Part shown: in pieces, positions 18,061-27,315 of the stretch | Numbering within the stretch: position 1 is the first letter of the stretch | Layout: each line of letters begins with the position of its first letter | From: RBG-13-68-16 sp041494245 | GTDB lineage: Bacteria > Acidobacteriota > Thermoanaerobaculia > Thermoanaerobaculales > Thermoanaerobaculaceae | Assembly (NCBI GenBank): GCA_041494245.1 | Contig: JBGQAK010000016.1 | Coordinates: 16,816 to 80,815, forward strand | Length of the DNA stretch: 64,000 nucleotides | Direction: 5' to 3' | Program-made: the position numbers and the translations under genes | Notes under the pieces: generated by a model | What the model saw: only the letters and a program-made list of their open reading frames with translations | Database searches by the model: none | Told to the model about the DNA's origin: nothing

Positions 18061-19994
18061 TCCGCTCTCCACGCCTGAAACATCAGCACCGCCCACAACC
18101 GGTACTGATCGTTTCGCCGCCCGGAAAGGTGCCCCGCCCACGCGGCCCTGATCGGCTCAGGCCGAAGGAGGCCTTGCTCCCACATGCGCCCCTCGTCAAG
18201 TAACTCCTCGGCCCACTCGCGCAGCGGGCCGCGGAGCCAGGCGTCAATGGGCACGCCGAACCCCATCTTCGGCCGTTCGACCAGCTCCGGGGGCACGTAG
18301 CGACCGAGCACCTTGCGGAGCAGCCACTTGCTCTGGCCGTCTCGGTTCTTGAAACGGTTCGGGAGTCGCCAGACCCACTCCACGACGCGGTGGTCCAGCA
18401 GCGGGCAGCGCGCCTCCAAGCTCACGCCCATGCTGGCCCGGTCCACCTTCACCAGGATGTCGTCGGGCAAGTAGGTCACGAGGTCGAGGAGCATCATCCT
18501 CTCGGTGAAGTCGGGCACCAGCTCGCGAACTGCAGGGTCCAGCAATACGCTTGCCGGTTCCTGTCCGCCGACGACTAGCTCGCAGGGTGACTTCCACAGC
18601 GACACCAGGCGGTGGTACAGCGTGTCGGGCCGATCCGCCGTGAGCAGCTCCGCGAGCTTGTGCGCCTTGTCGCCGGGCAAGGTCTGCCGGACACGCCCTG
18701 GTACCGCCCACTTCACAGCGCCATAGAGTGAATCCCACCGCTCGGGCGGCCACGCCTTGATCGCCCGCGCCACCCCCCCGCGCACGCCCAGCGGCAACCG
18801 CCGCACCCGCCGCCAGATGGCATCGGCCCACTGGTACCTCGTGTACCCACCAAACAGCTCGTCGCCGCCGTCCCCCGAAAGCGCCACGGTGACGTGCCGG
18901 CGGGCAAGGGCGGAGACGAGAAAGGTCGGGATCTGCGAGGAATCAGCGAAGGGTTCGTCATACAGGGTCGGCAGCCGAGGGATGACGTCCAGCGCCTCCC
19001 TCGGGGTCACATACAGCTCGGTGTGGTCCGTTCCGAGATGCCTAGCAACCTCCTTGGCGTCTTCCGCCTCGTTGTACGCGGCCTCGTGGAATCCGATGGT
19101 GAACGTCCGCACCGGCCGAGAGCTCTGCGCCTGCATGAGGGCCACCACCGTGGACGAGTCGAAGCCACCCGAGAGCATGGCCCCCAGGGGCACGTCCGCA
19201 ATCATGCGGCGGGCGACGGCATCCCTGAGCAGGGTATCGAGCTGATCCGCCGCCTCGCCGTCTGAGAGGTCGAGGCGGCCCCGCAACCCGTCACGCACCA
19301 CTTGGCGCGCGTCCCAGTAGGGCCGAGTCTCCGGCGGATGTCCGGCATGGACGACGGCCATGCACCCCTGCGGCAGCTTGTGCGCATTGCGATAGATGCA
19401 GAGCGGCGCGGGCACATAGCCGAAGCGCAGGTATGCGGCCAGAGCATCGCGGTCGATTTCAGCCGAGAAGGAGGGATGGGCGCGGAGCGCCTTGAGCTCC
19501 GAGCCGAATAGGAAGGTGGCTCCGTCCTGCCAGTAGTACAGCGGCTTCTTCCCCAGGCGGTCCCGGGCAAGGAGCAGTGTCCGCTCCTGCCGGTCCCAGA
19601 GCGCGATGGCGAACATTCCCCACAAACGAGGGATCGTCGCCTCAGGGCCCCAACAGGAGCACCCCTCGAGAAGCACCTCTGTGTCCGAGGTGCCGCGAAA
19701 GTGAGCGCCTCGTTTTTCAAGCTCCTCCCGAAGATCTTGGAAGTTGTAGATTTCTCCGTTGTAAACGACCACATAGCGCCCATCGCCCGAGGACATCGGC
19801 TGGTGCCCGGTGGGTGAAAGGTCGAGGATCGAAAGCCGGCGAAAGCCGAGGGCGACTCCTGCATCCGGGTCTGTCCACACACCCTGATCGTCCGGCCCCC
19901 GGTGCCGCAGAGTGTCCGCCATGAGCCGCGCCTGTTCGTACAGAGCGTCGGGCACTCCACCGGAAGCTCGCCAAAGACCAGCTATACCGCACAT
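18036..19994 (-). CDS. asnB: Glutamine-dependent asparagine synthase-type amidotransferase
   Basis: 652-residue AsnB-family protein. The mature N-terminal nucleophile is Cys2 in MCGIAGLW, with HRGPDDQG and FRRLSILDLS in the class II glutaminase domain. GAMLSGGFDSSTVVALM at ~258-274 is the ATP-pyrophosphatase loop of the synthetase domain, followed by ALSGDGGDELFGGYTRY. In polysaccharide clusters such proteins (for example WbpS in Pseudomonas O-antigen loci) convert uronic acids into uronamides. With the UDP-HexNAc dehydrogenase and C4-epimerase of this locus, that is the most economical role here; free asparagine synthesis cannot be excluded. The coding sequence looks intact and complete. Confidence 0.9.
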   Translation of the reverse strand: MCGIAGLWRASGGVPDALYEQARLMADTLRHRGPDDQGVWTDPDAGVALGFRRLSILDLSPTGHQPMSSGDGRYVVVYNGEIYNFQDLREELEKRGAHFRGTSDTEVLLEGCSCWGPEATIPRLWGMFAIALWDRQERTLLLARDRLGKKPLYYWQDGATFLFGSELKALRAHPSFSAEIDRDALAAYLRFGYVPAPLCIYRNAHKLPQGCMAVVHAGHPPETRPYWDARQVVRDGLRGRLDLSDGEAADQLDTLLRDAVARRMIADVPLGAMLSGGFDSSTVVALMQAQSSRPVRTFTIGFHEAAYNEAEDAKEVARHLGTDHTELYVTPREALDVIPRLPTLYDEPFADSSQIPTFLVSALARRHVTVALSGDGGDELFGGYTRYQWADAIWRRVRRLPLGVRGGVARAIKAWPPERWDSLYGAVKWAVPGRVRQTLPGDKAHKLAELLTADRPDTLYHRLVSLWKSPCELVVGGQEPASVLLDPAVRELVPDFTERMMLLDLVTYLPDDILVKVDRASMGVSLEARCPLLDHRVVEWVWRLPNRFKNRDGQSKWLLRKVLGRYVPPELVERPKMGFGVPIDAWLRGPLREWAEELLDEGRMWEQGLLRPEPIRAAWAGHLSGRRNDQYRLWAVLMFQAWRAEWMQPSST

Positions 19995-20141
19995 AGAGCC
20001 ACCGCTTCAGGGCTTGTCACGCGTACCGTCGCAGCAAGGGGCCAGAGTCGCGGTGGCCAAGCTGTCCCTTCGGTTCGTTTTCAGGATGAGACGACTTCCA
20101 GGCATGAACGAGTCCTCGTTACACACCCTTGCTCCAAGCAC

Positions 20142-21989
20142 CTATTGCAGCGCTTTCGACCCGCCTGGTTGCAGAAGCCCCGCTGGGTCGGGAGCCGCCA
20201 ACGGGACAAGACCTTCGAGCGCCTTGACATGAAGATCCTGCATCACGCGGCCCTGGAGCTTCTCCACGGTTAGCACAAGGTAGGGACCGGACGGGTGATC
20301 GACGGCGATCCTCGTGGGGCCGTCGATGACCCCTGCCCAGACGGCGGAACCGTTCTCGGTCTTGACCTCGGCCCGAACGGCCTGGGTCGCGCCGGGCGTG
20401 GCCAGCTCGAGTGAAGCCCGAGCGGCTCCAGGCTGAAACAGGATGAAGAGCCGTGGGATCTTCACCGCCAGGAAAGCTCCATCGCCTGTGGCAGGAATCT
20501 GGACGGCGTACGGGTGGGATGCATGTGTGATTTCCGCAGCATTCATGCCCGCCTGCAGCAGCAGCCCGTAGACGCCGCTTTCCGGGCCGGTGAGGTGAAT
20601 AACCCCGGGCGCGTTCGGGCGCACCCCTGCAGCGGCAAGAGGCTCACCCTGCGGGGAGACAACGCCTACAGAGCCGACGTCTTCGTAGTGGCCCAGCTGC
20701 CGCCACGTGAGCTCGAAGGCGATCGCGTCACCCTTGGCGGCCCAGAAGTAGACCCAGTTGGTCTTGCGCAACCATTGCTCAGGCATGGGGCCGGAACTCT
20801 TCTTGTTCGCCGGAGCAAGGTCGTAGTGCACAAACCCGCCCCATGGCATCGCGGGCAAGGCGACGGCCCGTTGTTGGGTAACCAGGCTGCTCACATAGGC
20901 GCGGTTGCCGGCCAGGCGATCCAGCTCGTGGGCCGCGTTTTCGATAGCGGTCCAGTACTGCTGGGGCGTCCCAGCGAGCGGCTGATAGTTGAGGTTGGCA
21001 AAGGTATCCATCGTATAGATCCAGAAACCGGCCGAAGCCTGTGCGCACCGGAAGAGCTGCTCTGCGAGGTTCTCCGGAGCAAATTTGCTCTGGAAAATGC
21101 CGACCACCAGATCCACCGAAGCGCCGAGGGACCTAAGGCGACCCTGGGTAGCCGAAATGTAAGGGGAGAAGCCTTCCGTATAGGTATGCTCCGTGAAGGC
21201 ATAGACGGGAAGCGACCCCGTGCCAAATCCGAGAGCCATACCTTCGTAGAGGGGAAAGGGAAGGTCGAGGTGGAGAACCCCCAAGCGGAGGTTGGGCCGC
21301 GCCTTCGCCACCGCTTCGCGGCACGCGGCAGCGAGCTGTCTGGCCTCATCCCGCTGCACTGACCGGTAGCTCTCCAGGTCGCCGGCGTTGCTGACAATTC
21401 GCGCGCGCTCGGCGACGGGCGGCAAAGTGGCATTCCGATGCTTGGCCGCGAGGTAGCGTGCGAAACAGCGGTCACAGAAGCAGTCCTGGTCGTAGACCAG
21501 AAAATCGCCCCCGTACATCTCGGTGTCGAGACAGAGCGCAGCCAGCGGCAACTTCCCGAGCGCCTCTATGATGGAGAGAAGACGCGGCGTGACATACGTG
21601 GTCCACAGGCCCTCGCTGTAAGGACAGGGAGTTCGGGGAAGCACGGTTCCAGCCGCAGTCACGAAATGTTCGTAGCTCACAATCCAGCGGGGTTCGTTGT
21701 CTCCCCACCAGTTGATGACCGGCATGAAGCCCAGCCCCAGCCGGGCGCATTCAGAGGCGTTCTTCTGAAGGTCGCCAGCATCCGGGCTGCCCAGAGGAAT
21801 TGCCACGTTCCCAAACTTGACGATGGCGGCACTCATGTGGGTCTGCGCCATGCGCTCCAGGAGCGCGAAGCTCTTCTGGCCCATGTAGCCGCCGCGAATG
21901 TAGCTGAATGCCCAAGTGTTTGCGGCGCTGATTACGCTCACCGCTGCGACCAGAACCGATAGTTGCAGCACCTCGCGAGCAGACCTCAT
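20142..21989 (-). CDS. Secreted TIM-barrel, glycoside-hydrolase-like protein
   Basis: About 615 residues with a signal peptide (RSAREVLQLSVLVAAVSVIS...NTWA). The start is an ATG preceded by AAGGGAGC; a TTG at 22079 would add 30 residues. The N-terminal two thirds alternate strands and helices (MGQKSFALLERMAQTHMSA, LGLGFMPVINWWGD, PLAALCLDTEMYGG, LRLGVLHLDLPFP) as in GH-like TIM barrels. DCFCDRCFARYL is the CxCxxC cluster seen in several hypothetical glycoside hydrolase families, close to an acidic pair in LDTEMYGG. The C-terminal part is all-beta. A polymer-trimming or editing glycosidase of the locus is inferred. No assigned GH family could be recognised. Confidence 0.6.
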   Translation of the reverse strand: MRSAREVLQLSVLVAAVSVISAANTWAFSYIRGGYMGQKSFALLERMAQTHMSAAIVKFGNVAIPLGSPDAGDLQKNASECARLGLGFMPVINWWGDNEPRWIVSYEHFVTAAGTVLPRTPCPYSEGLWTTYVTPRLLSIIEALGKLPLAALCLDTEMYGGDFLVYDQDCFCDRCFARYLAAKHRNATLPPVAERARIVSNAGDLESYRSVQRDEARQLAAACREAVAKARPNLRLGVLHLDLPFPLYEGMALGFGTGSLPVYAFTEHTYTEGFSPYISATQGRLRSLGASVDLVVGIFQSKFAPENLAEQLFRCAQASAGFWIYTMDTFANLNYQPLAGTPQQYWTAIENAAHELDRLAGNRAYVSSLVTQQRAVALPAMPWGGFVHYDLAPANKKSSGPMPEQWLRKTNWVYFWAAKGDAIAFELTWRQLGHYEDVGSVGVVSPQGEPLAAAGVRPNAPGVIHLTGPESGVYGLLLQAGMNAAEITHASHPYAVQIPATGDGAFLAVKIPRLFILFQPGAARASLELATPGATQAVRAEVKTENGSAVWAGVIDGPTRIAVDHPSGPYLVLTVEKLQGRVMQDLHVKALEGLVPLAAPDPAGLLQPGGSKALQ

Positions 21990-22179
21990 AACAGCTCCCT
22001 TCACCGTTCCCCGCAGCGTTTGGCTAGTCAGCGGGGCAGCCTGATGCATTAGGGGCTTGCCGACAGACGGTTTCCCCAAGAATGCGCCATTTGTCTATCC
22101 CGACCCTGTGCCTACCGAGCCGCTTAGAACACCTGCCCGCACCACTGAGGCTCGCTGTCAACCGCCAGGTTGCAGACAC

Positions 22180-24603
22180 CTAGTGTGCGCGGGTCAACTG
22201 CTTGCGGACCCTTGGGCCGGTCGCCCTGAAGGACCACGTCGGGCTGTAGTCACTCCAATACCCACTCGCGTAGTCCTGCGCCTTCACGTGCCAGTAGTAG
22301 GTCTGCCCGGGGTTGAACCAGGAAGAGTAAGGGACCAGCCATGAAGCGCTCAGGTGGCTTGGCTTTCCGTCGCCAAGGTCAACATCGAAAATGCTACTCA
22401 GGGGCCATCGACACTCTGCGTCATCGCAAATCATCACGTGGTAGCGACTGATACCGTCGCGGTGAGGGTCGCCCGCGGGCTGCCAGCTCAGAAGGAAAGG
22501 CTGATCCACCGGGACTCTGTCACCGTCATCCGGATAGGCCGGCGCACTGGGAGGTTGCGGAGCATACAGGCCGTCATACTCAGTCCACCCGTGCGTCACC
22601 TTCACACTCACTGGTTTCGTTGATTGATCCGAGTATTGGACCTGGTTTACGCCGAACGATAAGGCCGGGAGCGAACGCGGAGCGACCTGAACTGTAGTCG
22701 TCAGCGTGAAGCCGTTCATCCCGACATTTTGTGGCGAGGTGGGCGAAAGCATCACAAACCGAATCAAATAGTGGTAGGCGGCCGAGGCCACGCCGTTCGA
22801 TACAATGGGCGAAAGGTCTACAAGCTTGGTGAAGGTCCCCATTGTAACCTCACTTGCAGTTGACCAAACGAGTTGATCCAGAGGCGGCTCGACGCCGAGC
22901 ATCTGAACTGCCATCAGCCCAGCGGTCCCACCATACTTGCCGATCGAGTTTGCCTGGAACTCGTATCTTACATAGAAGGAATCGAACCCCGCTACGCGGT
23001 CGGTAACGTCTTCCGAATGGTCGAAGTAGCCCAATGGGACTGTGTTCCGCACGAAAACAGCCTCAGGGCTGACTGCAAACTCGCTTAGCGCTCCCGCTTG
23101 CTCACTCAGGGCGGACAATCCTGCCTGAGGGGCCTCGGGGTTCCAGACACTCTGCCAGTTGTAGCCATCCGCCGAGATCGACAGCCCAAGCACGTCAGTC
23201 GCCTGGAGGCGATAGAACGTGCCTCCGATGAGCACGCGGGTGCCGGGTCCCCGCAATGGTGTCACATGATAAGTCAGAGACGAAGGTTGCAGGCCCGTTT
23301 TGGCATGAAGAGGCGGTAAGTTCCCATCGTTGACGTACGTGGTCAGGTTCGACTCGGCAACATAGACACCTGGCGCCCGGTACAGGTTATAGGCCAACTC
23401 GGGACCGGGCAACTGGACGCCGTCCATGTACCGCGAAACATACACTTCCACGCTGTCTGTTGCGCCTTGGCGGGTGAGATCCGCAGACACTGTCGCGCCC
23501 ACAATCGGGTACGGGCTATCCACACGATAGATCAGCTCGCCCCGAACGTTGGCCAACGCTGGACCCAGTGACGGCTGGCGACCGTCATCAATCGTTGAGC
23601 GCACCCCTGACTCGCGAACGATCCATTGCCGATAGCCAGGATCCGAAGGGTCAAAGCGACCGGTGATCTGTCCGTTACCGTAGATCGGGGGCGCCGGCGG
23701 ATTCCAGTAGGCATCGTCGTGAACGCCGGCCGTCCCCTGCCAGTTCAAGAGGAGTGTTTCCCGCGGTCGAAGGGTAACTGCGATCTCGTGTCCAGTCGCG
23801 TAGAAACTTGCTCCGGTTACGTAGTTCGTCTTGGAGGTGCTCGCGTAAATCGGTACAAGGTCCGCGTGGGCCGAACCGGCCCTCGCAACGAGGCCGGGAT
23901 CATCTATCAAATCCTCAACGCCGGCGACGGTAACGTTGTCCCGTTCCAGGTACAGGCCGTCTCGATCCGCTTCGAGCATGTGCCACGCACCCCCATACCA
24001 GGCCTCGGACACTTGATGCTCACCGTGGGCCCCTAATGTCCAGAATCGGCTCGGCAGCCCAACTCGCTCAAACATCGCGGCCATTGCAGCTGCTGAGTCC
24101 GTGCAAAACCCATAACCATAGACGTTGAAGAGCTTGACTGGATCCACGTTTTCCTGTGTCCATTGGCTCGGAGACCACCAGTGGTAGCGATTGTGCCTCG
24201 TGAACTGCCAAATCGCGTGAGCCTTCTGATCGTCGCTCATGCCTGGCTCGACAATCCCCGCCAGGATCGAGTCAAGAGTCTGCCAGTTGGGCCCGCCGTT
24301 GACGGTGATCCTGGGATTGACGACCGCGGTGTTGCCGACGTTCTCGATTCGCAGGTACACGTTTATGGGTCCGACGGTTGGCACGGAATAGCTGTCGGTG
24401 TGGCTCGCGATTTGCCGTGTGAGCTCGCGGTCCGAAACTGTATACATTGTATGGACGGTCCCGGTGGTTCCGAACCGGATTAGCTCAGGGACTCCAGCGC
24501 CCGGTGTGGGGACAGATTGATCCGAGGCACTCGACACCAACGCGAGCAGAGCGAGAGAGCTGAGCACCAACGCAAGAATTCGTCGCCTAGATCCACGGTT
24601 CAT
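22180..24603 (-). CDS. Secreted transglutaminase-like protein with C-terminal fibronectin III-type domain
   Basis: 807-residue exported protein (signal peptide ~1-26, RRRILALVLSSLALLALVSSA). Residues ~125-215 form a transglutaminase-like/papain-fold core: YGYGFCTDSAAAMAAMFERVG with Cys167, then HQVSEAW (His196) and HMLEADRDG (Asp213), i.e. a complete Cys-His-Asp triad. A long beta-rich middle follows, and the last ~110 residues (PPSAPAYPDDGDRVPV, FLLSWQPA, YYWHVKAQD, SDYSPTWSF) are a fibronectin type III-like module. These folds can be proteases, amidases or acyl transferases. The location next to the glycosidase-like gene inside locus B suggests the product acts on the secreted polymer or cell wall; that is inference. 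Confidence 0.75.
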   Translation of the reverse strand: MNRGSRRRILALVLSSLALLALVSSASDQSVPTPGAGVPELIRFGTTGTVHTMYTVSDRELTRQIASHTDSYSVPTVGPINVYLRIENVGNTAVVNPRITVNGGPNWQTLDSILAGIVEPGMSDDQKAHAIWQFTRHNRYHWWSPSQWTQENVDPVKLFNVYGYGFCTDSAAAMAAMFERVGLPSRFWTLGAHGEHQVSEAWYGGAWHMLEADRDGLYLERDNVTVAGVEDLIDDPGLVARAGSAHADLVPIYASTSKTNYVTGASFYATGHEIAVTLRPRETLLLNWQGTAGVHDDAYWNPPAPPIYGNGQITGRFDPSDPGYRQWIVRESGVRSTIDDGRQPSLGPALANVRGELIYRVDSPYPIVGATVSADLTRQGATDSVEVYVSRYMDGVQLPGPELAYNLYRAPGVYVAESNLTTYVNDGNLPPLHAKTGLQPSSLTYHVTPLRGPGTRVLIGGTFYRLQATDVLGLSISADGYNWQSVWNPEAPQAGLSALSEQAGALSEFAVSPEAVFVRNTVPLGYFDHSEDVTDRVAGFDSFYVRYEFQANSIGKYGGTAGLMAVQMLGVEPPLDQLVWSTASEVTMGTFTKLVDLSPIVSNGVASAAYHYLIRFVMLSPTSPQNVGMNGFTLTTTVQVAPRSLPALSFGVNQVQYSDQSTKPVSVKVTHGWTEYDGLYAPQPPSAPAYPDDGDRVPVDQPFLLSWQPAGDPHRDGISRYHVMICDDAECRWPLSSIFDVDLGDGKPSHLSASWLVPYSSWFNPGQTYYWHVKAQDYASGYWSDYSPTWSFRATGPRVRKQLTRAH

Positions 24604-24847
24604 GGAATGTTCCTAATGGGTAGGATACAAAGAACGTTGTTCCGGCAAACCAATGACCCAGGCTGAGTAGGTTTGGCCACTCCCAGCCATCCCAATCGCC
24701 TGCCAACGGACCTGCAAGAAACCGCACCTCGTCTTTAAGGCTCACGCTCCAGCGCCGCGGCCTCATATCGCCGACCCGCTCGTCGCCGTGGCCTCTTGCA
24801 CCCAACCATTCTCGCCTTTGGCCTGTAACTCGCATACCCTCCTGCGG

Positions 24848-25984
24848 TCACCAAGGACTCGCCACAGACAGATACAGATCCTCGTACCTGCGAACAAAGT
24901 CGCCGAGGTTGTACTTCCCCACCATTCGCAGCCGCGCAGCCTGGCCCATTCGCTGCCTCAATTCTGCGCCGCCCTCAACGAGTCTTCGCCAGCCCTCGGC
25001 GAGCCGCTCCGGGTCCCTACGCGGGACCACGACCCCTGAATCGCCCACGATGCCGGCTGCATCGCCGGCATCCGTCACAACGCATGGCACACCACACGCC
25101 ATCGCCTCGGCGATGACGTTCGGAAAACCTTCGCTAAGCGAGGAGCATGTGGCGATATCCAGCGCCGCGGTAATTCTCGGGATATCGGACCGGCGGCTCA
25201 ACAGGTGAGTTCGGGCAGTCAGCTTCGGTCCCGAGATCTCGGAAACGAACGTACGGTTCTGAGCCGTCACGCCATCTCCCGCCAGAACGAAATGCACCCC
25301 TGGATGCCCCTCAAGAAGTCGAGCAGCAGCTCGAAAGAAAGTGCCGTGATCCTTCATGGGGTCGAAGCGCGCGACGAGACCTATGAGGAGTGCGTCGGAG
25401 GGCAGCCCCAGCTCGTCCCGGACACTCTCTCGCGCACCGGGATCCGGATGAAACTCCTCAGGATCAACGCCGTTAGGTATGAGCACCCATTGGCGCGGGT
25501 GGTACCCTATCCGGGCGTGATACGCGCGGCCCGCTTCGGAGTTGACGACCACGGCCCGCGGCCAGCCGGAAAACCTCGCGCAAACCCTGACTGTCCATCC
25601 GGAGAGCCAGCGATAGCGCGTCATGTCCATGTCCGAGGAGCGCACGTTCCAAAGGATGTTCTTCAAACCGACCAGGCGCGCCGCGAGCAACCCGAGCAGA
25701 TTGGCATGATAGAGCCAGGTCTGGACAAGGTCAGGCCGGCCGCGGCGGAGCAGGCGCGAAAGGCGGATGATGCCTGCGGGCGACGGCCACCCACGACGCA
25801 TCTGCAGTGACCGAACTGGGATCCCCAACGCGCGAATCTGCTCCCCGATCGCACCGATCTCGATCAGGCACGCGACCTGGTTCTCGAAACGCTCCGGGTC
25901 CATCCGCGCCAGCAAGCGGTACAAGGCCATTTCAGCCCCAGCCGTTTCGAGGCTCGAAATGACGTGCCAGCACTTGATCCTCAC
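24848..25984 (-). CDS. GT-B glycosyltransferase, GT4
   Basis: 378-residue GT4 enzyme. The N-terminal acceptor domain starts IKCWHVISSLETAGAEMALYRLL with the Gly-Gly/Ala-Gly loop of the family. The C-terminal donor domain has IPNGVDPEEFHPD, GLVARFDPMKDHGTFFRAA and the EX7E motif SEGFPNVIAEAMACGVPCVVTDAGD. It closely resembles the other GT4 enzyme two genes upstream (matching IPNG-D, VARxDPMKDH, EGFPNV-AEAMACGVPCVVTD), so the pair are paralogues that may add the same sugar class in different linkages. The start overlaps the polymerase stop by 4 bases. Confidence 0.92.
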   Translation of the reverse strand: MRIKCWHVISSLETAGAEMALYRLLARMDPERFENQVACLIEIGAIGEQIRALGIPVRSLQMRRGWPSPAGIIRLSRLLRRGRPDLVQTWLYHANLLGLLAARLVGLKNILWNVRSSDMDMTRYRWLSGWTVRVCARFSGWPRAVVVNSEAGRAYHARIGYHPRQWVLIPNGVDPEEFHPDPGARESVRDELGLPSDALLIGLVARFDPMKDHGTFFRAAARLLEGHPGVHFVLAGDGVTAQNRTFVSEISGPKLTARTHLLSRRSDIPRITAALDIATCSSLSEGFPNVIAEAMACGVPCVVTDAGDAAGIVGDSGVVVPRRDPERLAEGWRRLVEGGAELRQRMGQAARLRMVGKYNLGDFVRRYEDLYLSVASPW

Positions 25985-27315
25985 GGGGCCAGTTCCGGCG
26001 ACTCAGCCGTGAGGGTGACTCTTGGCTTCTCGCGCTCATTCTTCAACGCTGCGAGCATCACAACCGACAGTACAAAGAACGGGTACACGTACTTGAAGAT
26101 GAAGGGTTCCTTGACCTCCACCGCGAACATTGAAACCACAAGTACACTCAGCAGAATCCTGTCGTCCGATCGCACGACGTGCTTCATCAAGAGTGCAAAC
26201 AGCGCCCCATAGAACATGACTGTCGCAGGCACCCCAAGGGCGTAGTAGGTCTGGATGTAGCCGGAGTCGTTGCCCGAGGCATTTGTTCGCTTGTCAAGGC
26301 TCACGAGGCCCGTGCCGAAGAAAGTCTCGAGAGACAGCGCAGGCACCGGCTGCGAGGAAAGATCTCTCCAGGTTTCCGTGCGCGACCCCTTCTCGAAGAC
26401 CTCAAAAGCCCAACCGCCAAGGGATTCGACACGGGGATTCAGGCGGGACAGCCGCGCCGCCGCGCCTCGTCCGAAGCCCACCGTCACAAGCCCCACCGCG
26501 ACGATCAAAGTGACCATGGCAAACAAATGACGACGCCTGCTCAGCAGCATAAACACGGCGAAGAACACTGCGGACATGAGTCCGCCGGTCCTGCCAGTCA
26601 AAAGGGTGGATGCTGCCGTGACAGCCGCCACGGCAGAGAAGACGTAGATTCTCGTGTACGACCTGGACAATCGCGCCGCATACAAGGCTGAGAAAACCCC
26701 CAACCCCTGAATGAGCGACAGCAATGCACCCGAGGAGTTGCTGAACCCCGGTGAATTACTTTCGGAGGCCAGAGCCACATTCCCTCCTTGGACCAGAACA
26801 GTACTCAGCCACACGCGGTACCCCGAGGAGATGAAACTGTAGAAGATGAAGAGCGCTTGAACCAGTGTCGCGAGCGAAAAGGTTGAAACGAACGCGAAGA
26901 GATCACCCTTAAGCAGCGAGGAAAAGGCTAGCGCTCCGAGCACCGAGAACAGGAGGAAATGGAGAAGCCGGGATAGCTGCGTACTGTCAGCGCCGCGACT
27001 CCACGCGTAGAGAATGGCCACGTATAGGAGAGTGACGAGAAACGCCGACAACGCAACCCAGTTGGTCGCCGAGAAATGCCTCAAAGCGACCAGAATGCCC
27101 ATCGCAAGAGCCAACGCGAGAGCGAGAATGACGAGCCTGCCGGTCGTCAGGGATGGAGCAGTTTTAAATGAGATGTTGTAGACGAATAGGAACATCAGTG
27201 CGGTGAGGGCCGCACCTTGGAGAGCCGCCGTCAGCTGGCCGAACAGAGGCCGCGCAATCTTGCCTTGCTCCCCAGACCCCAGGGGGCGAGCGGCTTGAAG
27301 CAAGGTACCGGTCAT
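25981..27315 (-). CDS. wzy: Wzy/WaaL-type O-antigen polymerase or ligase (locus B)
   Basis: 444-residue membrane protein with about twelve hydrophobic segments. Its large periplasmic loop contains FEKGSRTETWRDLSSQPVPALSLETFFGTGLVS and ASGNDSGYIQTYYALG. The R.....W......P..GxG....DS.Y...... arrangement is the hallmark of the Wzy_C/O-antigen ligase family. Polymerase is favoured over ligase because it lies in the middle of a Wzx/Wzz operon. Translational coupling on both sides (4-base overlaps with the two GT4 genes) indicates one operon. Confidence 0.82.
   Translation of the reverse strand: MTGTLLQAARPLGSGEQGKIARPLFGQLTAALQGAALTALMFLFVYNISFKTAPSLTTGRLVILALALALAMGILVALRHFSATNWVALSAFLVTLLYVAILYAWSRGADSTQLSRLLHFLLFSVLGALAFSSLLKGDLFAFVSTFSLATLVQALFIFYSFISSGYRVWLSTVLVQGGNVALASESNSPGFSNSSGALLSLIQGLGVFSALYAARLSRSYTRIYVFSAVAAVTAASTLLTGRTGGLMSAVFFAVFMLLSRRRHLFAMVTLIVAVGLVTVGFGRGAAARLSRLNPRVESLGGWAFEVFEKGSRTETWRDLSSQPVPALSLETFFGTGLVSLDKRTNASGNDSGYIQTYYALGVPATVMFYGALFALLMKHVVRSDDRILLSVLVVSMFAVEVKEPFIFKYVYPFFVLSVVMLAALKNEREKPRVTLTAESPELAP

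Noticed and set aside
24587..24835. 82-residue frame after the GT4 stop (AGGAGG very close to its ATG)
   Set aside because: Spacing of the Shine-Dalgarno to ATG is only two bases, it runs into the next gene's start, and no domain or signal is recognisable; kept as very unlikely.
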